The notes: generated by a model from the letters alone, not told the origin. Shown: positions 43,256 to 52,573, counted from the stretch's first letter. The stretch is DNA of 61,441 nucleotides from CAYRHJ01 sp964424105 (GCA_964424105.1 CAYRHJ010000027.1:1-61441), one strand, 5' to 3'. Numbers and translations are program-made.

Positions 43256-44035
43256 ATGCCATGGTCGGTTTTCAACATCCAGATTGCCCTGCCGTCCTTC
43301 GCCCTGATTCTATTTCGAGTCAGCGGTCTGGCACTGGCGTCCCCATTGTTCGGCAGTCGGGCGATTCCGCCGCGAATCATCGTAGCCTTCATCATGGTCA
43401 TCACCGTGATGATGTTTCCGATGGTTCACGCGAACGTTCCGCCCACACTATCGCTGGCCCACGTCGTCCCCGCCGTCTTCAGCGAGCTGATCATCGGCCT
43501 GCTCATAGGCATGAGCGTGGACATGGTGTTTCTGGGCGCCCGGCTGGCCGGCATGATGATCGGACAACAGGCGGGCATTTCCCTGGGGCAGGTGGTCAAT
43601 CCCCTGCTCGACGACGGAAGCACCGTCGTGGACCAGGTCTATTATTTCGTCACGCTGATGGTTTTTCTGGTTGTCGGCGGCCATCGAACCATGATCCGCG
43701 CGTTGTTGGATTCTTTCGCCGCCATTCCCATCGGCTCGTTCGAATTGGATGGGTCGCTTCTGGAAATGTATCACCAACTGATTACGGGGACGTTCATTGT
43801 GGGAATTCGGCTGGCTGCGCCCGCGTTGACCGCGTTGTTCCTGGCCTCGCTGGCCATGGGGTTCTTGGCGCGGACGATTCCGCAAATCAACATTCTGACC
43901 ATCGGGTTTCAGGTTCGCATATTTGTCGGGCTGTCCGTAGCCGGGTTCTCGCTGGCATTGTCCTACGATCTACTTTACGACGCGATGTTGGACATTTTTG
44001 ATGCCATCAACTTGGCACTGGGTCTGACGGTTTAG
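43256..44035 (+). CDS. fliR: Flagellar export gate protein FliR
   Basis: 259-aa integral membrane protein with about six hydrophobic segments. FALILFRVSGLALASPLFGS near the N-terminus and AGMMIGQQAGISLGQVVNP with QVYYFVTLMVFLVVGGH are typical FliR sequences. FliR completes the FliPQR export gate. ATG 43256 overlaps no neighbour and is 38 bp from fliQ. Confidence 0.95.
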   Translation: MPWSVFNIQIALPSFALILFRVSGLALASPLFGSRAIPPRIIVAFIMVITVMMFPMVHANVPPTLSLAHVVPAVFSELIIGLLIGMSVDMVFLGARLAGMMIGQQAGISLGQVVNPLLDDGSTVVDQVYYFVTLMVFLVVGGHRTMIRALLDSFAAIPIGSFELDGSLLEMYHQLITGTFIVGIRLAAPALTALFLASLAMGFLARTIPQINILTIGFQVRIFVGLSVAGFSLALSYDLLYDAMLDIFDAINLALGLTV

Positions 44036-44071
44036 CACGGAGATAGTAGGAGAGCAGCGAATAGTGAACAT

Positions 44072-44100
44072 CGTCATTCCGGCGCAAGCCGGAATCCAGC
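44072..44100. repeat. dRS3-like repeat between fliR and flhB
   Basis: One copy, GTCATTCCGGCGCAAGCCGG then AATCCAGC, in the 165-bp gap before flhB. Confidence 0.7.
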
Positions 44101-44200
44101 GAGTAGACGCGTGGGCCGTTGCCGGATGTTCAATGGTTCATGCTCCGAATAGTAACGCAAACGCGAATGGTTCGAGTCGGGAATCGAGAGATAACACCAT

Positions 44201-45283
44201 ATGGCCGACCATGCCGGGGACAAAACAGAACCGCCAACCCCGCGAAGGCGCTCCGAAGCGCGCTCCTCGGGACAGGTGGCCAAGAGTCAGGAGCTTAACG
44301 CAGCCGTGTTGCTGCTGACCGCGATGATTACCTTGAGTCTGTTCGGTTGGGACATTTGGCACACGATGATCCGAATCACCCGCCAATCGCTGGGGGGCGA
44401 GGAGTCCGTCACCAGTGAAAACGTCCTGAATCTGGCCGCGCGATCGCTTTTGGAGGCGTCCAAATCGGTCGCCCCGCTTTTCATCATCATCTTCATTGTG
44501 GGTGTCGCCGTCGTGTTCGCCCAAGTCGGTTTCCTGTTCACGCTGAAACCCATGACGCCCAAATTGGACAAGCTGAATCCCCTGAACGGATTCAAGCGAT
44601 TGGCCTCCGCGCACACCGTCGTCCAACTCTTTCAAAACCTGGCCAAGCTCGCCTTGATTTCCCTGGTGGTGTGGTTGTCGGTACGCGCGGTGATCGACGA
44701 GGTGATGTTGGCGCACACCGTTGATTTCGCCGTCACCTTCGCCTTGGCCGCCGGGATCCTGTTTCGCGTGGGAATGCACCTGGTGATCGTGCTCCTGTTG
44801 TTGGCGTTCATCGACTATGCCTATCAGCGCTATCGCCACGAAAAGCAACTGAAAATGACCAAGGAGGAAGTCAAGGAGGAAATGAAACGCATGGATGGCG
44901 ACCCGGTGATCAAGCGCCGCCGCCGCGAAGCCCAACTGCGTCTGGCCGCCCAGCGACTCAAATCGACCGTTCCCACCGCCGACGTCGTCGTGACCAACCC
45001 CACCCATTACGCCGTCGCCTTGCAATACAAGCCCGACGAAATGGAAGCGCCGAAAGTGGTGGCCAAGGGCGTCGATTTTCTCGCCCAGCGTATCCGCGAG
45101 TTGGCCATGGAACACGGCATTCCGATCATCCAGAAGCCCGCGCTGGCCCGTCGCTTGTACGAGGGCGTGGAAGTGGGTCATTCGATTCCCGAACGATTTT
45201 ATCGCGCGGTGGCGGAAATTCTGGCCTACGTCTACGAACTGGGCGGAAGGCGATTTCTATCCACCACGGCTGGGGTTGGCTGA
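44201..45283 (+). CDS. flhB: Flagellar export switch protein FlhB
   Basis: 360-aa protein. The N-terminus DKTEPPTPRRRSEARSSGQV is typical, followed by four transmembrane helices (about 32-210). The cytoplasmic domain has the autocleavage site N266-P267-T268-H269 in VVVTNPTHYAVAL. Cleavage and FliK binding change export specificity from hook to filament. The C-terminus (about 350-360) is short. Start at ATG 44201. Confidence 0.96.
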   Translation: MADHAGDKTEPPTPRRRSEARSSGQVAKSQELNAAVLLLTAMITLSLFGWDIWHTMIRITRQSLGGEESVTSENVLNLAARSLLEASKSVAPLFIIIFIVGVAVVFAQVGFLFTLKPMTPKLDKLNPLNGFKRLASAHTVVQLFQNLAKLALISLVVWLSVRAVIDEVMLAHTVDFAVTFALAAGILFRVGMHLVIVLLLLAFIDYAYQRYRHEKQLKMTKEEVKEEMKRMDGDPVIKRRRREAQLRLAAQRLKSTVPTADVVVTNPTHYAVALQYKPDEMEAPKVVAKGVDFLAQRIRELAMEHGIPIIQKPALARRLYEGVEVGHSIPERFYRAVAEILAYVYELGGRRFLSTTAGVG

Positions 45284-45335
45284 TCGTGCTGACGACCTGA
45301 ATCGTGAATCGAGAACCGGCGAGTGAATCGAACCT

Positions 45336-47459
45336 ATGGCTGACACCACCATCAACAGCATGAAGAACTGGCGGGAGTGGAACCCGCCCGCGTGGGTCCG
45401 CACCTTGGCGAGACAGCATTCAGCCATCGTGCCGGTCGCGTCGTTGTGCCTGATTCTGGTCATGCTCATCCCGCTCCCCCCCGGCATGATGGATATCATG
45501 TTGGCTGGGAACATCACGCTCGCCGCCGTCGTGCTGATGACCATCATGTACATGCGTGGTCCGCTCGACTTCACGGCCTTTCCATCACTGTTGTTGGCGG
45601 CCACCCTCTTTCGACTCGTGCTCAATACCGCGACGACGCGTCTGATTTTGACCAACGCGTCACAGGGGCCATCCGCCGCAGGCGAGGTCATTCGCGTTTT
45701 CGGAGAATTCGTAGCCGGCGGATCGTTGATGGTGGGCGTCATCATTTTCTCCATCATCGTCGTGATCCAGTTCGTGGTCATCACCAAAGGTGCCACCCGT
45801 ATCGCCGAAGTCGCAGCCCGGTTCACGTTGGACGGCATGCCCGGAAAACAGATGGCCATCGACGCCGATCTGAACGCCGGAATGATCAACGAGGCAGAAG
45901 CCCGCCGCCGTCGCGAGGAAATCTCCCGCGAGTCCGATTTCTACGGAGCCATGGACGGGGCCAGCAAATTCGTTCGCGGCGATGCCGTCGCGGGTTTGAT
46001 CATCACCTTTATCAACATCCTCGGCGGCCTGTACGTCGGCATGGTGGATGAACAGATGAAGCTGATGGAGACGCTGACCGTTTTCACCACGCTCACCATC
46101 GGTGACGGTCTGGTGTCACAGATTCCGGCTTTCATCCTGTCCGTTGCGGCCGCGCTGATAGTCACGCGATCGGCCTCCAAGCGAAACCTGGGCGATGAAT
46201 TGGTCAGCCAACTGACTCAACAGCCCATCGCGCTGGGGCTGGCGGGAGCGTTTCTGTTAGTGCTGGTCTTGACGCCGCTGCCCAAATTACCGCTCCTATC
46301 GCTGGCAACGGCCACCGTCGCAACGGGCGTCATCCTCGAAAAGTCGCGACGCAAGACCGCCGTCGAAACCGCCGCCGCTGCGAAACAAAAAGCCAAACCG
46401 CCCGACGCGCCCGAGAAACTCATCCTGCCAGACCCCATGGAAATCGAGGTGGGCTATGGGTTGATTCGCCTGGTGGACCGCAAGCAGGGCGGCGACCTGC
46501 TCGATCGCATTACCAAGATGCGAAGCCAGATCGCCCAGGACCTGGGAATCGTCGTTCCACCGGTGCGCATTCGCGACAACGTGCAGTTAGGCCCCAATCG
46601 ATACATCCTGAAAATACGCGGAAATTTCGTGGCCGACGGGGAAGTGCTGCCCGGACACCTGCTGGCCATCGATTCGGGCACGGTGACAGACCGTGTCACC
46701 GGAGTGGAGACGAAGGAACCGGCGTTCGGGCTGGCGGCGCTGTGGATCACGCACGACCTACGATCCGATGCGGAACGCAGAAACTACACCGTTGTGGAGG
46801 CCTCCAGCGTGCTCTCCACGCACCTGACCGAGACGATTCGGCGTCACGCGGACGAACTCGTCACACGCGAAGAGGTGAGTCGCCTGCTCGACACCGTGAA
46901 GGATCGAGCGCCCAAGATGATCGAGGAACTCGTGCCCCAAATCGTCAAGCCGGGCGAGGTGCAAAAGGTCCTTCAATTGCTGCTTCGCGAGAGGGTACCG
47001 ATTCGCGATCTCGAAACCATTTTGGAGACGATCGGAGATTGGGCTTCCAGAACCAAGGACGCCGACATTCTCGTCGAATACGTTCGCGCGGCGCTGGCCC
47101 GAACCATCTGCGGCATGCATCGAACCGCCGCCGGCGCCATCTCCTGCATCACGTTGGATCCGGCCCTGGAAGAAACCATCACGGCCGGAATGGATTCCAA
47201 AGACGGCGGAGCGCTGTGGGCCATGCCGCCCCCTCTGCAAGCCAAAATCGTAGAAGCCGTCCGGTCACAAGTCGAACGGGCCATTCCCCTGTCGGACGGA
47301 CGCACGCCCGTGATCGTGTGTGCACCGCGTATTCGCCTGTGGGTGCGGCGGATGATCGAGCCGTCCATGCCGCAGGTGGCGGTTCTGTCGTACAATGAAA
47401 TCGTCCGCGGCGTCGAACTGAACTCCCGTGGAATGGTCGTGGTGAATCATGAATCTTAA
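45336..47459 (+). CDS. flhA: Flagellar export gate protein FlhA
   Basis: 707-aa protein. The N-terminal half has about eight transmembrane helices, with the family-typical LTVFTTLTIGDGLVSQIPAF and the FHIPEP-type loop region (DADLNAGMINEAEARRRREE). The soluble C-terminal domain (about 360-707) includes LETILETIGDWASRTKDADI and EYVRAALARTICGM. It couples the proton motive force to export and docks chaperone-substrate complexes. Its last codons overlap the flhF start by 11 nt. Confidence 0.97.
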   Translation: MADTTINSMKNWREWNPPAWVRTLARQHSAIVPVASLCLILVMLIPLPPGMMDIMLAGNITLAAVVLMTIMYMRGPLDFTAFPSLLLAATLFRLVLNTATTRLILTNASQGPSAAGEVIRVFGEFVAGGSLMVGVIIFSIIVVIQFVVITKGATRIAEVAARFTLDGMPGKQMAIDADLNAGMINEAEARRRREEISRESDFYGAMDGASKFVRGDAVAGLIITFINILGGLYVGMVDEQMKLMETLTVFTTLTIGDGLVSQIPAFILSVAAALIVTRSASKRNLGDELVSQLTQQPIALGLAGAFLLVLVLTPLPKLPLLSLATATVATGVILEKSRRKTAVETAAAAKQKAKPPDAPEKLILPDPMEIEVGYGLIRLVDRKQGGDLLDRITKMRSQIAQDLGIVVPPVRIRDNVQLGPNRYILKIRGNFVADGEVLPGHLLAIDSGTVTDRVTGVETKEPAFGLAALWITHDLRSDAERRNYTVVEASSVLSTHLTETIRRHADELVTREEVSRLLDTVKDRAPKMIEELVPQIVKPGEVQKVLQLLLRERVPIRDLETILETIGDWASRTKDADILVEYVRAALARTICGMHRTAAGAISCITLDPALEETITAGMDSKDGGALWAMPPPLQAKIVEAVRSQVERAIPLSDGRTPVIVCAPRIRLWVRRMIEPSMPQVAVLSYNEIVRGVELNSRGMVVVNHES

Positions 47460-48807
47460 AACGTTTGAAGGTCGATCGATGGCGGAAGCGCTGGCCAAGG
47501 TGAAACGCGAGTTAGGCCCCAACGCCCTGATCGTGAACACGCGGACGGTGGCCCCCGCGGGCGTACTCGGTCGACTGAAGCGGGAGACAATCGAAATCAC
47601 CGTATCCATCGACGACGAATCGTTGGCCCAACCAGCCAAGCCCGATCAGCGCATTCGAAACCAATACGCCGTCACGGACAGCGCCGAAAAAATCGACGCG
47701 GATTCGCCAAACAACTCGCCGCGCCTATCGTCGAACGATATGGATGAATTGCAAGACGCCGTTCGCGGGTTGTCGCGCGGATCGCGCTTGCTTGATTTTT
47801 CAACGGATCCAACCCGCAATGCGAGACCGATCACCGGGCTTGAACCCCTTGACAGCGACATCCCCGGATCTGTCAGCGCCGATGACAGCGCAAAAATCAA
47901 TCGCAGCCAACCGACTCGCCGGACTCGACACCGGACGAACGCAGCCGCAGCCAACACCTGCCCCATTCAATCAGCCCATCAGCAACTCATTCAGGCGCAA
48001 GTGGGCGGTGAACTCGCCGACGCGCTCGTGAAACGAGTCCGATCAGAATTGTCCGAACATGAACGATCAACCGAAAACGTTCGGGCCAAGCTGGCTGAAT
48101 ACGTGCGCTGCATGCTGCCGCCCTGTGAACCGATCGACTTGGAATCAGGTATCGTTCCCCGCAAAATCGCCGTGGTCGGTCCGACCGGCGTCGGAAAAAC
48201 GACAACCATCGCCAAGCTCGCCGCCCATTTCAAGTTACGCGAGCATCGCTCCGTTGGCATCATCAACACAGACACCCATCGCATCGGCGCGACCGAGCAA
48301 CTGCGAATCTACGCCGGCATCATCGACGTGCCATTGGAAGTCGTCAGTCATTCCGTCAACGTGGACCGGGCCATCAAGTCCATGCGCGACCACCACGTCA
48401 TCTTGATCGATACCACAGGCCACGGCCCCCACGACTCGGCCGGCCTGCAAGAAACTCGTGTCTTGCTCGAGCGGGCTGGCGCGGACGAGGTGCACCTCGT
48501 TCTTCCCGGAACAGCCAGCCTGCCCGTGATGAGCGAGGCTGTTCAAGTCTACCGCCGACTGGGCATCAACCGCGTCATACTCAGCAAAGCCGACGAAGCG
48601 CTCGGCTTCGGCGCCGTCTTGACCTGCCTGCAAAACGCCGAAGCCAGTCTGTCGTACATTACCACCGGCCAGAACATCGCCGAGGATATCGAAAAAGCCA
48701 ACGGCGAGCGATTGACCCGCTGGATTGTCAGCCCGCACCGTGAACACCCCTCCGCATTAGACGCGATCAGTTCGAACGCGCAGTACGGCATCGATTTGTG
48801 TGCATGA
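47449..48807 (+). CDS. flhF: Flagellar-positioning SRP-type GTPase FlhF
   Basis: 452-aa protein with an N-terminal B domain (MNLKTFEGRSMAEALAKVKR), a disordered linker (about 85-175) and an NG domain. G1 is GPTGVGKTTT (244-253). NTDTHRIGATEQLRIYA carries the SRP-type specificity region, and SKADEALGFG is G4. G3 reads DTTGHG (321-326), where relatives usually have DTAGRS. FlhF determines number and location of flagella together with FlhG. ATG 47449 overlaps flhA. Confidence 0.95.
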   Translation: MNLKTFEGRSMAEALAKVKRELGPNALIVNTRTVAPAGVLGRLKRETIEITVSIDDESLAQPAKPDQRIRNQYAVTDSAEKIDADSPNNSPRLSSNDMDELQDAVRGLSRGSRLLDFSTDPTRNARPITGLEPLDSDIPGSVSADDSAKINRSQPTRRTRHRTNAAAANTCPIQSAHQQLIQAQVGGELADALVKRVRSELSEHERSTENVRAKLAEYVRCMLPPCEPIDLESGIVPRKIAVVGPTGVGKTTTIAKLAAHFKLREHRSVGIINTDTHRIGATEQLRIYAGIIDVPLEVVSHSVNVDRAIKSMRDHHVILIDTTGHGPHDSAGLQETRVLLERAGADEVHLVLPGTASLPVMSEAVQVYRRLGINRVILSKADEALGFGAVLTCLQNAEASLSYITTGQNIAEDIEKANGERLTRWIVSPHREHPSALDAISSNAQYGIDLCA

Positions 48808-48968
48808 ACCGCAACCTGATGACTGCGAATGTCTTGTTGAACCATGTCTGCAAAACGATGGCCACGGGTTTCTACTCCGTGCGGTTCAGCCTACATCACG
48901 GTTGCTCGCGCATCGTGTCGACCGATTCGAATTGCTTCGTAATCGTGCTGCCCGAACGATCCGTCTGA
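48804..48968 (+). CDS. Small ORF overlapping the flhF stop (54 aa)
   Basis: The ATG at 48804 forms an ATGA overlap with the flhF stop (48805-48807), and the frame runs to TGA at 48966-48968. The predicted product starts MNRNLMTANVLLNHVCKTMA and contains three Cys. Translational coupling is suggested only by the overlap. No family resemblance and no independent evidence of expression. The alternative is that this stretch is merely the leader before the true flhG start. Confidence 0.3.
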   Translation: MNRNLMTANVLLNHVCKTMATGFYSVRFSLHHGCSRIVSTDSNCFVIVLPERSV

Positions 48969-49099
48969 CCCCCGCGCCAGCCGCAATCTTCGACAAGGCA
49001 ACAAATTGTCCGAAGATTCTTGTTTCGCCCGCGAGAATGCCCACATGGAATGCTAAGTCAGTCGGAGGGGACGACAGCATTTCAGAATTGAGGTCAGTG

Positions 49100-50017
49100 A
49101 TGTCCGATCGATCACCTGTCGATGGGCAAGAAGTCGCCGTTGCGCCCCGCGGCCAGATCATCCCCCTACACGGCACGCCCCTGCCGAGGAGCAACCTCGC
49201 CCCATGTGATCCCCATGCCAACGGGTGTACCACGATCGCCGTTGTGAGTGGGAAAGGCGGAGTCGGCAAAACGACATTGGCCGTCAACCTCGCTGTTTGT
49301 CTAGCCGGCTGGCGACGGCGTGTGACGCTGGTCGACGCCGATCTCGATCTAGCCAACGCGGATTTGATGCTAGGGGTAAACCCACCACGAACCCTCGCAG
49401 ACGTCATGAGGGGTCAATGCACTATGGATCAGTTGCCGATCCAGATCGACGCAGGATTGCGATTTGTGGGCGGCGCGTCGGGTGACGTCGCATTATCCGA
49501 AATCAGCGCCCCGGATCGACGCGATCTCGTTCGCAAGGTCCTAACCATGGAAAACTCCAGCGAATTTCTTTTTCTCGATTGCGGAGCGGGAATTGGCGGG
49601 GCTGTGCTCGATATCGCGACTTCCGCCGCGATGGTCCTGGTTGTGACTTTTTGTGAGCCAACAGCTATAACTGATGCGTACGCAATCATTAAGGTGCTGA
49701 TTCATCGCGGTTACATGGGGTCGATTCGACTGCTTGTCAACCAAGCCCATGGTCGATCCCAAGCCGACGTAGCATGGGGGCGGCTCGCAGGGGTGACGCA
49801 AAGATTTCAGGATTTTAAGCTTGCGAACGCTGGGTGGGTTCTGCATGATACGCACGCAGAGTCGGCGGTACGGGAACGCGTGCCCCTGGTAAGGCGCTTC
49901 CCGAGGTCTCCGTCGAGTCTCTGTATCGTGGCGGCGGCTACGCGCTTGGCGCGGTCGTATCCGGCGTCACATCCGGCTGAAGGGTGGCTAAGCCGGATGG
50001 CGGAGTTTCTGGGCTAG
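49100..50017 (+). CDS. flhG: MinD-like ATPase FlhG
   Basis: 305-aa ParA/MinD-family protein. The deviant Walker A is VVSGKGGVGKTT (48-59), switch I/II regions are VDADLDLANADLMLG (78-92) and FLFLDCGAGIGG, and NQAHGRSQAD follows. FlhG regulates FlhF and the number of flagella at the cell pole. ATG 49100 is chosen because GAGG lies 8-9 nt upstream; the open frame extends back to GTG 48800, overlapping flhF, but those residues show no FlhG homology. Confidence 0.9.
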   Translation: MSDRSPVDGQEVAVAPRGQIIPLHGTPLPRSNLAPCDPHANGCTTIAVVSGKGGVGKTTLAVNLAVCLAGWRRRVTLVDADLDLANADLMLGVNPPRTLADVMRGQCTMDQLPIQIDAGLRFVGGASGDVALSEISAPDRRDLVRKVLTMENSSEFLFLDCGAGIGGAVLDIATSAAMVLVVTFCEPTAITDAYAIIKVLIHRGYMGSIRLLVNQAHGRSQADVAWGRLAGVTQRFQDFKLANAGWVLHDTHAESAVRERVPLVRRFPRSPSSLCIVAAATRLARSYPASHPAEGWLSRMAEFLG

Positions 50018-50047
50018 CCTGACTGTACGGGCTAGCGGGTTGTCGGC

Positions 50048-50176
50048 ATGGAAGTCGGCGGCTTGAGAATACGGTCTTTGGCGGAGACCGCGGAAGGATT
50101 CGAAATCACCATTCCGCGAGGCCCTTCCGTTCCACGAATCTCATTCTCAAGTCCGTGGCTGATGTTGACTGTCTAG
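50048..50176 (+). CDS. Small ORF between flhG and the TM protein (42 aa)
   Basis: ATG 50048 to TAG 50176. The product begins MEVGGLRIRSLAETAEGFEI and ends in a partly hydrophobic segment (FSSPWLMLTV). It fits the 172-bp gap and ends 13 nt before the next gene. No ribosome binding site stands out and no family is recognised. It may be a real small flagellar ORF or chance. Confidence 0.3.
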   Translation: MEVGGLRIRSLAETAEGFEITIPRGPSVPRISFSSPWLMLTV

Positions 50177-50189
50177 TGGAGCATCGGGT

Positions 50190-50486
50190 GTGTCCCGGCT
50201 CATCGGTTCAGCATTGGGCCTGCTTGCCTTTTCAACCGCCATCGTGGCGGGGCTTTGGGCTCGCAATCCTTTCGGCGTGATATTGTCCCGCGCTCTGTGG
50301 GCCATGGTCATCTTCTGTCTTATCGGGCTGTCGCTCGGTTGGGCGGTGCAATTGGTGGTCCGGGAACATATGCGTCGCCGCGAAGCGTTGTCGGCATCGT
50401 CCGAAGAAAACGCTGACTCATTGCCGGTCAAGGCGGATGATGGAAATAGGTCCAGCAATGCCGAAGTGGAGCCGATGGGTAACTGA
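50190..50486 (+). CDS. Small two-TM protein of unknown function in the flagellar operon
   Basis: 98-aa protein with two membrane helices (ALGLLAFSTAIVAGLWA and ILSRALWAMVIFCLIGLSLGW) and a hydrophilic C-terminus (SEENADSLPVKADDGNRSSN). It starts with GTG 50190, preceded by GGAG. It lies between flhG and fliA, a place where small conserved membrane proteins are often found. I do not know the family. Confidence 0.7.
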   Translation: MSRLIGSALGLLAFSTAIVAGLWARNPFGVILSRALWAMVIFCLIGLSLGWAVQLVVREHMRRREALSASSEENADSLPVKADDGNRSSNAEVEPMGN

Positions 50487-50569
50487 ATCAACGGGCAAAC
50501 CGAATGGCTTCTCTACCGCGTGCTTCGCCGGCGCTGACACGATGGAAGCTTGAAAAAGGAGTGGAAGAC

Positions 50570-51391
50570 ATGCACGCACCAATGGAAGAACGCGAACTTC
50601 AACGCACTTGGCTGGAATACAAGCGGACCGCATCTCCCGAATCGCGAAACCGCCTGATCGTTCAGTACCTGCCGCTGGTTCGGTACAACGCCGAACGCAT
50701 CGGAGCCAAGCTCCCCGACGAGGTGGAAACGCAGGACCTCATGTCCGCCGGCGTGTTCGGTTTGGTCGACGCCATCGATTCCTTCGACATGTCGCGCGGT
50801 GTCAAATTCGAAACCTACTGTGCCCCGCGAATCCGCGGCGCCATTCTGGACGAACTGCGGGCCATGGATTGGGTTCCCCGACTCGTCAGAAGTCGCGCCC
50901 ACCGTCTCGACCAAGCCACGCGATTGCTCCACGCCCAATCGGGCCACGCCCCCTCGCTCGACGAGCTGTCCACCCACTTGAAAATGCCCGCCGACGAATT
51001 CGACCGGCTGATTCGCGATTCCAAAGCCGTAACGCAGGTGTCACTCAGCCGCAAACAATACGAAACCGATTCGAATCGCGAAGTGCGGGAAATTGACGTG
51101 CTCGTGGACCGACGAGGCAGCGATCCCGTCGAGGAAGCCGAAAAACGTGATCTTCGCGAACTGGTCACCAGGGGACTGTCCCGGGCCGAACGCCTGATCC
51201 TCGTCCTGTATTATTACGAGCAGATGACCATGAAAGAGATCGGAATGACGCTGGACCTGTCGGAGAGTCGCGTCAGCCAGATGCATTCCGCCATCCTCGC
51301 CCGTTTGAAGAACCAGCTCTTCGCTCGCAAAAACTCCATCGGGATCGAAGACCTCTTCGCCGACGAACCGCTCGAACGAAGCATCGCCTGA
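50570..51391 (+). CDS. fliA: Flagellar sigma factor FliA (sigma-28)
   Basis: 273-aa sigma-70 family factor with regions 2, 3 and 4. Region 2 includes EVETQDLMSAGVFGLVDAID and VKFETYCAPRIRGAILDELR, and region 4 HTH is MTMKEIGMTLDLSESRVSQM. The start at 50570 is supported by AAGGAG 8 nt upstream (a longer frame begins 50504). It should transcribe the late flagellar genes, none of which is in this window. It is the last gene of the superoperon. Confidence 0.95.
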   Translation: MHAPMEERELQRTWLEYKRTASPESRNRLIVQYLPLVRYNAERIGAKLPDEVETQDLMSAGVFGLVDAIDSFDMSRGVKFETYCAPRIRGAILDELRAMDWVPRLVRSRAHRLDQATRLLHAQSGHAPSLDELSTHLKMPADEFDRLIRDSKAVTQVSLSRKQYETDSNREVREIDVLVDRRGSDPVEEAEKRDLRELVTRGLSRAERLILVLYYYEQMTMKEIGMTLDLSESRVSQMHSAILARLKNQLFARKNSIGIEDLFADEPLERSIA

Positions 51392-51567
51392 CCCTGGCGA
51401 TCCGCAGGACATCGTCACCGTGTTTCGGCCCGTCGTCGTCGCCCCCGCGTCATAGCCGGGCATCGTGCCCCCCGCCACGATTCCAGCATGATGCCCCCCA
51501 CGTCGAGGTCCCGCGTGAACGTCACGAAGCGATTCGCACGATTCGGTGGCTATGCTATCCTGAACGC

Positions 51568-51984
51568 GTGAAGATCGTACGATACCTCGGCATTGATCTT
51601 GGCCGGCGACGGATCGGGCTGGCGGTTGGAGACTCCGATTCCCGCATCGCCTCGCCGCTGGAAACGATTCGTCCGACAGACATCAACGACGCCCTGCGCC
51701 GTCTCGTCGAATTCGCATCGGAATACGGCGTTGATGAATGGGTCGTCGGCCTGCCCCTCAACATGGACGGCAGTGAAGGTCCCCAAGCCAAGGAGACCCG
51801 TGCGTTCGCCGATCAATTGGCCGCCCGCAACATCGGACCCGTGCATTTATGGGACGAAAGGCTTTCCTCCTACGCCGCCGATGAGCGCATGGCCCAAACG
51901 GGCTTGACTCACGCACAGAAAGCCCGCCGCCGCGACGCCCTGGCTGCACAAGAGATTTTACAGTCATTCCTCGACGCCCAATAG
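51568..51984 (+). CDS. ruvX: Holliday-junction-resolvase-like YqgF/RuvX
   Basis: 138-aa RNase H-fold protein. LGIDLGRRRIGLAVGDSDSR is the N-terminal catalytic strand with D10, VVGLPLNMDGSEGPQ is the GLP motif, and WDERLSSYAAD the second acidic site. The C-terminus KARRRDALAAQEILQSFLD is typical. The family takes part in pre-16S rRNA processing or junction cleavage. GTG 51568 is the start. Separate from the flagellar operon by 176 bp. Confidence 0.92.
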   Translation: MKIVRYLGIDLGRRRIGLAVGDSDSRIASPLETIRPTDINDALRRLVEFASEYGVDEWVVGLPLNMDGSEGPQAKETRAFADQLAARNIGPVHLWDERLSSYAADERMAQTGLTHAQKARRRDALAAQEILQSFLDAQ

Positions 51985-52095
51985 TGATCCCTTTCGGGCG
52001 GGCGCGGAATGTCCAACTGTTCGCGCGTTTGGGACATCTCATGCATGACGGTGTGAAGCGTGATGCAGCAGGGGGTTGCGACTCATCGTTCGGCG

Positions 52096-52569
52096 TCATT
52101 CCGGCACGGGTTGGGATGTCTGGCTGTCAGACTCACTACCGCAAATGGTCTCCGTGACAACCCGATCCTCGCAGTTGATCCGTCCGGGCCAATATCGAAC
52201 ACCAAAGCACGGCGGGATGGGAAAATCGGTCGTTTCCCGCGTGGCGATGAACTGTCCATCTGCATCGTAGTAGTTTGTGACCGTGGAAAACCCGTCGAAT
52301 CTGTAGAGGAATCGAATGTCGCTGCCCGAACACGTTCCGATCTCGATCGTCGAGGCACCGCTGCACCCACGTTCATCGGACTCGGCTCGCCATTGCTCCA
52401 GCGTCGATTGGTAGTCTGGGAAATCGTCCGGATCCTCGAGGAGATGTGTGAAACAGTTGGGACCCACGAGAAGGCAGCCATTGGCGAATAGAAGCGTGAC
52501 TGCGATGAACACCGCCAACACACTCTCAACGCTGGATTGACTCCAGCGAGCCGGAATTCTTGTTGTCAT
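52096..52569 (-). CDS. Secreted Cys-containing protein of unknown function, tail probably frameshifted
   Basis: 157-aa product with a signal sequence ending LLFANGC (possible lipoprotein Cys). It carries Cys residues at CFTHLLEDPDD, RGCSGASTIEIGTCSGSD and PCFGVRYWPGRINCEDR. No family is recognised. After the stop, another reading frame (52044-51985) encodes TVMHEMSQTREQLDIPRPPE, which is nearly the same as a tail following the neighbouring pseudogene (TVFHEMSHACGQLDIPRAP). A frameshift seems to have cut this tail off. Downstream of the secreted-protein gene at 52574. Confidence 0.55.
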   Translation of the reverse strand: MTTRIPARWSQSSVESVLAVFIAVTLLFANGCLLVGPNCFTHLLEDPDDFPDYQSTLEQWRAESDERGCSGASTIEIGTCSGSDIRFLYRFDGFSTVTNYYDADGQFIATRETTDFPIPPCFGVRYWPGRINCEDRVVTETICGSESDSQTSQPVPE

Positions 52570-52573
52570 TGTC

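Noticed and set aside
48800..49099. Upstream extension of FlhG to GTG 48800
   Set aside because: The extra 100 residues have no MinD/FlhG homology, and a better start with a Shine-Dalgarno-like GAGG exists at 49100.
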